Shown here piece by piece: positions 60,072-64,000 of a stretch of 64,000 bases of DNA. Source of the stretch: Sphingobium naphthae (lineage in GTDB: Bacteria; Pseudomonadota; Alphaproteobacteria; Sphingomonadales; Sphingomonadaceae); assembly GCF_020782235.1 (NCBI RefSeq), contig NZ_JAJGNO010000008.1:62001-126000 (forward strand). Direction: 5' to 3'. The notes beneath the pieces are model-generated. The model did not search any database. It was not told the origin of the DNA and saw nothing but the letters and a program-made list of their open reading frames with translations. Made by a program: the position numbers and the translations under genes. Each line of letters begins with the position of its first letter. Position 1 is the first letter of the stretch.

Positions 60072-61441
60072 CCGATCTTTTCACCCCGCCCTATCCCCGC
60101 CCGCCCCGCAGCAAGCGCGGCCTGGTGAAGCGGTTCCTGCGCGGTTGGCATAGCTGGATCCACGTCCTGTTCGACAAGAGCTATACGATGAAGATGGGCG
60201 AGATCCGCCTGCCGGGCCGGACCATGTATATCGCCAACGAACTGCCGCTGGTCGACACGATCCTGCGCGGCGGCACCGCCTATCCCAAGCATAGCGAACT
60301 GGTCCGCAACCTCGATCCGCTGATCGGCAATTCGGTCTTTTCCGCCAATGGCGCGGATTGGGAAAGCCAGCGGGCGATGGTCAATCCCGCCTTCGCCCAT
60401 ACCGCGCTCGGCCGGTCCATGCCGCTGATGGTCGCCGCGGTGGACGATCTGGTCGCCCGCATCGCGGCGGCGGCACAGGATGGCGGCCCGGTCGACATCG
60501 ATCCCATGATGACGCATGTCGCGGCCGACATCATATTCCGCACCTTGTTCAGCCAGACGCTGGACGCCGAACGGTCGAACATCATCCACAGCGCCTTCGG
60601 CCGGTTCCAGCGGCTGGCGCACAGCGCCTCCATGCTGCGGCTCTACGGCCTGCCCGCCGGCTGGTTCGAGACACGATCGCACGGCCCCGCGCGCGCCATC
60701 CATAACGTGTTCCGCCCGATCGTCGAGGCGCGCTATGCAGGCTATCATATGCGCGGCGAAGCGGGGACGCGCGACATCCTGCAATCGCTGATCGAGGCGA
60801 AGCATCCCGAAACCGGCGCGCCTTTCACCTGCGACCAGGTGATGGAGCAGGTGTCGACCATCTTCCTGGCCGGTCATGAGACATCGGCCAGCACCATGAC
60901 CTGGGCGCTCTACATGCTGGCCGAGTGCGCACATATCCAGGACCGGGTGCGCGCCGAGGTGCGCGGCGTCGCGGGCGAGGCGGCGCTCAGCGGCGCGATA
61001 CTCAAGGAGATGAGCCAGGTGCGCAACATCTTCAAGGAGACGCTGCGCCTCTACCCGCCAGTATCCTTCCTGCCGCGCGAGGTCACCTGTCCCATGGACA
61101 TGCGCGACAAGCATCTGGAGCCGGGGGCGATGCTGGTGGTCGCGCCCTGGCTGACGCAGCGCAACAAGGATAATTGGGCCTGCCCCCATGCGTTCGATCC
61201 CGACCGGTTCGACGATCCGGCCAATGCCGAGATGGCCAAGCAGGCCTGGTTCCCCTTCGGCCGCGGCCCGCGCGTGTGCGTGGGCGCAGGCTTTGCCCAG
61301 CAGGAAGTGATGACGGTGATCGCCAGCGTCGTGCGCCGCTTCGCCATCGCCGTGCCCGCCGGCTTCAAGCCCGAGCCGATCAGCCGGCTGACGATCCGGC
61401 CGCGCACGGGCATGCCGCTGCTCTTCACGCCGGTGCGCTGA
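60068..61441 (+). CDS. Cytochrome P450
   Basis: 457 residues, GTG start in the stop of the hydrolase gene. Heme ligand Cys404 in FPFGRGPRVCVGAGFA, I-helix AGHETSASTMTW, ExxR in KETLRLYPPVSF and PERF-like DPDRFDDP. Unusually long N-terminus (basic, PRPPRSKRGLVKRFLRGWHSW) without a membrane anchor. No redox partner is nearby. Substrate unknown; linkage to a lipase-like enzyme suggests a lipid or ester. Ends 17 bp inside the convergent transglutaminase gene. Confidence 0.93.
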   Translation: MTDLFTPPYPRPPRSKRGLVKRFLRGWHSWIHVLFDKSYTMKMGEIRLPGRTMYIANELPLVDTILRGGTAYPKHSELVRNLDPLIGNSVFSANGADWESQRAMVNPAFAHTALGRSMPLMVAAVDDLVARIAAAAQDGGPVDIDPMMTHVAADIIFRTLFSQTLDAERSNIIHSAFGRFQRLAHSASMLRLYGLPAGWFETRSHGPARAIHNVFRPIVEARYAGYHMRGEAGTRDILQSLIEAKHPETGAPFTCDQVMEQVSTIFLAGHETSASTMTWALYMLAECAHIQDRVRAEVRGVAGEAALSGAILKEMSQVRNIFKETLRLYPPVSFLPREVTCPMDMRDKHLEPGAMLVVAPWLTQRNKDNWACPHAFDPDRFDDPANAEMAKQAWFPFGRGPRVCVGAGFAQQEVMTVIASVVRRFAIAVPAGFKPEPISRLTIRPRTGMPLLFTPVR

Positions 61442-62321
61442 ACGCCGGCTCCTCCTGCGGCGCGACATCGACCATCACCGACAGGCTCTGGCCCGCGCCG
61501 CCGACGAACAGCCCGTCCATCGGCGCGACATCGGCATAGTCGCGGCCCATGGCGACGAAGAGATGCCCGTCGCCCGCGATGCAGCCATTGGTGGGATCAA
61601 AGCCGATCCAGCCGCGCGTCGGTCCGCACCAGAGCATGACCCAGGCATGCATGGCGTCGGCCCCGACCAGGCGCGGCATGCCGGGCGGCGGCAGGGTGCG
61701 CAGATAGCCGCTGACATAGGCGGCGGGGAGGCCAGCGAGGCGCAGCGCGATCACCATCACATGGGCGAAATCCTGGCACACGCCATGGCGCGCGGCGAAG
61801 GCGTCGGCGACGGGCGTGTCGGCATCGGTGACGCCGGTGCGATAGGCGAAGTCCGCCTGGATCCGCAGCGCGAGGTCGAGCGCGGCGGCGACGATCGGCC
61901 GATCGGGATCCAGCGCCGCGCGCGTCCAGTCGCCGATCTGCGCCAGCATTGGCGTGCGCGCCCCGGCGTAGAGATAATGAGAGGGCGGGCCCATGGTGCG
62001 ATCCGTCAGCGCGGCGCGCGCCACCGCGCCGATCGTTGGATCGTCGAGCTGGGGCGTGATCGCCCCGCCCTGCACCCCCGCGCGGAAGCGGCTTTCGATG
62101 CTGAGCTGCCGGATCGGGCTTTCGATCACCAGCCGCGCGACCTGAACCGGCCAGCCGCCCGGGCGCGATTCGACGATGGTGGGCGCGGGATCGACCAGCA
62201 GTTCATAGTCGGACGTCCACTGGCCCGGCCAGGGCGCGGGCTTCAGCCGCAGGTTAAACCGCGCCAGCCGCACCGGCGCGGCGTAGCGCAGGATGGTGCG
62301 ATGGCGGACATGGTAGATCAT
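61425..62321 (-). CDS. Transglutaminase family protein
   Basis: 298 residues with an N-terminal bacterial transglutaminase domain (IYHVRHRTILRYAAPV) and a catalytic core with Cys182 (RHGVCQDFAHV), His225 (DAMHAWVML) and Asp242 (GFDPTNG). It starts in an ATGA overlap with the alpha-E gene, so it is part of the ATP-grasp/alpha-E/transglutaminase set, which is thought to make and cut a peptide modification. Related to the protein at 11040-11831 in fold, but of a different subfamily. Confidence 0.92.
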   Translation of the reverse strand: MIYHVRHRTILRYAAPVRLARFNLRLKPAPWPGQWTSDYELLVDPAPTIVESRPGGWPVQVARLVIESPIRQLSIESRFRAGVQGGAITPQLDDPTIGAVARAALTDRTMGPPSHYLYAGARTPMLAQIGDWTRAALDPDRPIVAAALDLALRIQADFAYRTGVTDADTPVADAFAARHGVCQDFAHVMVIALRLAGLPAAYVSGYLRTLPPPGMPRLVGADAMHAWVMLWCGPTRGWIGFDPTNGCIAGDGHLFVAMGRDYADVAPMDGLFVGGAGQSLSVMVDVAPQEEPAFSAPA

Positions 62322-64000
62322 GCCAGAATGTCCGCGCTCTGCGTCTTGCGCAATTGCAGGAAATAGCGCTGGCCGATGGCATCGGACAGGGCGAGCAGCC
62401 GCGTTTCGGCGGCGGCAATGTCGGCCATGGTCAGCATGTCGCCGGTGAGCGGCGCGAGCTGCGCGGCCAGCGCGCCGGCGATGCGGCGCGGCTCTTCGGG
62501 CAGCCCGTCGGCGCGCAGCGTCGGCAGGGCGGCGACATGATCGGCAAGGCGCTGCGCCTGCCAGGCGAGCGCGCGCGGATTGACCGGCTCCAGCGCGAGC
62601 AGGTCGCGCACCGGGGCGAGCGCGGGGCCGGTCAGATAGCGCGTGCGATAGCTGATCTGGCTGTCCATGAGGTCAAGCAGCACGGTCAGGTCGTCGTCCG
62701 ACGCCTGGTCGCCGGCGAACAGGGCGATGAGGCGGCAGCCATGGATGGCGCGCTCCAGCCGGCGCCCCATGTCGTGGAAGCGCCAGCCATCGCCGCGCCC
62801 CATGTTTTCCGCCGCCAGGCCCGACAGCGCGCTAATCCGGTCGATCATCCGGGACGAGGCGTCGAGCAGCGTTTCGGTCACCGCGCCGTCGAAGCCGGGC
62901 AGCGGCATGCGGACCAGCCGCCAGACATCGCTTGCCAGCCGGTCGCGCAGCCCTTCGCCGATATTGGCGACCGTCGCCATCAGCGCGCGGACGCTGCCGG
63001 GCTGCTGCGCATCGCCGAGCGCGACGGCGCAGAGGGGGCCGACCGCCGCCTGCGCGGAGCCGGCGCCGGCGGGCACTGCGCCCCAGGCGGCGAGCAGGCC
63101 GACCAGCCGGCCCATGGTCGGGCTGGCGAGCGAGGGGCCAAGATCGGCCTCGATCGAGCCGCCAGCGATAGCGCGGATCAGCCGCAGCGTCATTTCGGCG
63201 CGTTCGATGTAGCGACCGAGCCAGAAGAGATTGTCCGCCGCCTTGGCCGGCAACATGCCGCCGATCCGCCGGATCGCCGGCGCGCCGCCGCCCAGCAGGC
63301 TGTCGGCGGGCACGGGCCGGGCGTCGATGACGCACATGTCGGCGGACATGTCGCCCCGGCCCATCAGCGCAGCGCGAATGTCGCCATGGGCGGCGAGACG
63401 CGCGAAGGCGCCGGGCATGACGCGCCACTGGCCCGATCCGTCGCGCGCGACGAAGATGCGCAGGGTGAAGGGCAGCGGCGTCAGCCGCCCGTCGATTACC
63501 GCCGGGGTGGTGGAAAGCTTCACCATTTCCTGGCCGACATAATCCATCGGCCGCTGATCGAGCGCCGCCAGCAGCGCGGCGCGGCTGTCCCCCTGCAGCG
63601 ATGCGCCGGGCAGGAACGGCGTTTCGGGCAGGCCCGCGACCGGCTGGTCGAAGGCGGAGCCGAGCACCAGCGCGTCGAGCCGGGCGCGCACATGGTCGCG
63701 CTCGCGCGGCTGGCCGCACCACCAGGTGGCGATATTGGGGAGGATGAGGTCGGCGCCCAGCACCGCGCGCGCCAGTTGCGGCAGGAAGGCGGCGAGCGCC
63801 CGCGATTCGATGACGCCCGCGCCCGGCCAGTTGCTGACCATCAGCCCGCCGCGCGCGCAGGCGTCATACAGGTCGGCGACGCCGATCCGCGACTGGCCGT
63901 CGAAGGCGAGCGGATCGAGGAAGCGGCTGTCCATCCAGCGCCACAGGCCATCGACGCGCTTCAGCCCCTGGATGGTGCGCACGAACAGGCGGCCTTCCGA
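62318..64000 (-). CDS. Circularly permuted ATP-grasp / alpha-E fusion protein (cut by right edge)
   Basis: The frame is open to the right edge (at least 560 residues seen), so the N-terminus is missing. The left-to-C-terminal layout is: end of a circularly permuted ATP-grasp domain (VSNWPGAGVIESRALAAFLP, DYVGQEMVKLSTTPAV, TLRIFVARDGSGQWRVMPGAF), then an alpha-E domain from about 310 residues before the end (LPAKAADNLFWLGRYIERAE, GWRFHDMGRRLERA, FLQLRKTQSADIL). In many genomes these are separate genes; here they are fused. ATP-grasp enzymes ligate amino acids; target unknown. Confidence 0.9.
   Translation of the reverse strand, partial: SEGRLFVRTIQGLKRVDGLWRWMDSRFLDPLAFDGQSRIGVADLYDACARGGLMVSNWPGAGVIESRALAAFLPQLARAVLGADLILPNIATWWCGQPRERDHVRARLDALVLGSAFDQPVAGLPETPFLPGASLQGDSRAALLAALDQRPMDYVGQEMVKLSTTPAVIDGRLTPLPFTLRIFVARDGSGQWRVMPGAFARLAAHGDIRAALMGRGDMSADMCVIDARPVPADSLLGGGAPAIRRIGGMLPAKAADNLFWLGRYIERAEMTLRLIRAIAGGSIEADLGPSLASPTMGRLVGLLAAWGAVPAGAGSAQAAVGPLCAVALGDAQQPGSVRALMATVANIGEGLRDRLASDVWRLVRMPLPGFDGAVTETLLDASSRMIDRISALSGLAAENMGRGDGWRFHDMGRRLERAIHGCRLIALFAGDQASDDDLTVLLDLMDSQISYRTRYLTGPALAPVRDLLALEPVNPRALAWQAQRLADHVAALPTLRADGLPEEPRRIAGALAAQLAPLTGDMLTMADIAAAETRLLALSDAIGQRYFLQLRKTQSADILA

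Noticed and set aside
1..64000. tRNA, rRNA, prophage or insertion sequence genes
   Set aside because: No cloverleaf-type sequence, TTCRANY arm, transposase, integrase or phage structural gene was found in the intergenic regions or coding frames.

Overview
The window is a dense, GC-rich stretch of chromosome, apparently housekeeping, from an alphaproteobacterium, most likely a sphingomonad (Sphingomonas/Sphingobium/Novosphingobium group). The reasons are the CckA-type hybrid kinase, a recA preceded by the alphaproteobacterial SOS box (GTTC-N7-GTTC), CrtZ carotenoid hydroxylase, the Psp operon with its extra small membrane proteins, the sufBCDS order with an Rrf2 regulator, and the style of the intergenic palindromes. 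I see no tRNA, rRNA, insertion sequence, prophage or CRISPR array. Genes are tightly packed, with many ATGA/TGATG overlaps and several overlapping convergent 3' ends.

Layout. 1-1.3 kb: a truncated subclass B3-like metallo-beta-lactamase divergent from an AmpR/GcvA-type LysR regulator. 1.2-8.9 kb: greB, a lytic transglycosylase, dapA, smpB, a DUF2062 membrane protein, cckA and a single-domain receiver. 8.9-10.1 kb: recA with its LexA box. 10.1-11.0 kb: a gene-free kilobase with two terminators and two kinds of tandem repeat. 11.0-16.8 kb: a transglutaminase-like protein, a circularly permuted D-amino-acid-oxidase-like protein, then a DNA-repair-associated radical SAM protein and a DUF4130-UdgX fusion separated by a small membrane protein and a hemerythrin. 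17.2-21.2 kb: pspF and a sigma-54-dependent psp operon carrying five extra small proteins, four of them apparently related. 21.3-33.8 kb: sufE, a lipoprotein, crtZ, an MscS channel, metC, sseA, a proline-rich membrane protein, queF, an M1 aminopeptidase, ggt and pyrD.

33.8-41.1 kb: a candidate small RNA, an AraC regulator and the SUF operon (rrf2-sufB-unknown-sufC-sufD-sufS-sufT-sufA), with a Fur/Irr-like box at the start of the regulator. 41.1-50.7 kb: an epimerase, a 50-residue protein, an EamA exporter, a threonine aldolase, ilvE, a UbiH-type hydroxylase, acs, a GST and a diguanylate cyclase. 50.7-55.0 kb: a LysR regulator, a second candidate small RNA with an anti-Shine-Dalgarno-like segment, a Cdc48/VAT-type double AAA+ ATPase and a lipid-type methyltransferase. 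55-64 kb: a LuxR-type regulator, proA, kdsA, a small phospholipase-A2-like protein, a THSAG-motif hydrolase coupled to a cytochrome P450, a second transglutaminase, and the edge-truncated circularly permuted ATP-grasp/alpha-E protein.

The strongest functional units are the envelope-stress Psp operon, the iron-regulated SUF operon, the SOS-controlled recA, the UdgX/radical SAM DNA-repair pair, and the ATP-grasp/alpha-E/transglutaminase peptide-modification module. The best candidates for undescribed biology are the Psp accessory proteins with a shared coiled-coil module, the two orphan-terminator small RNAs, and the hydrolase-P450 pair.
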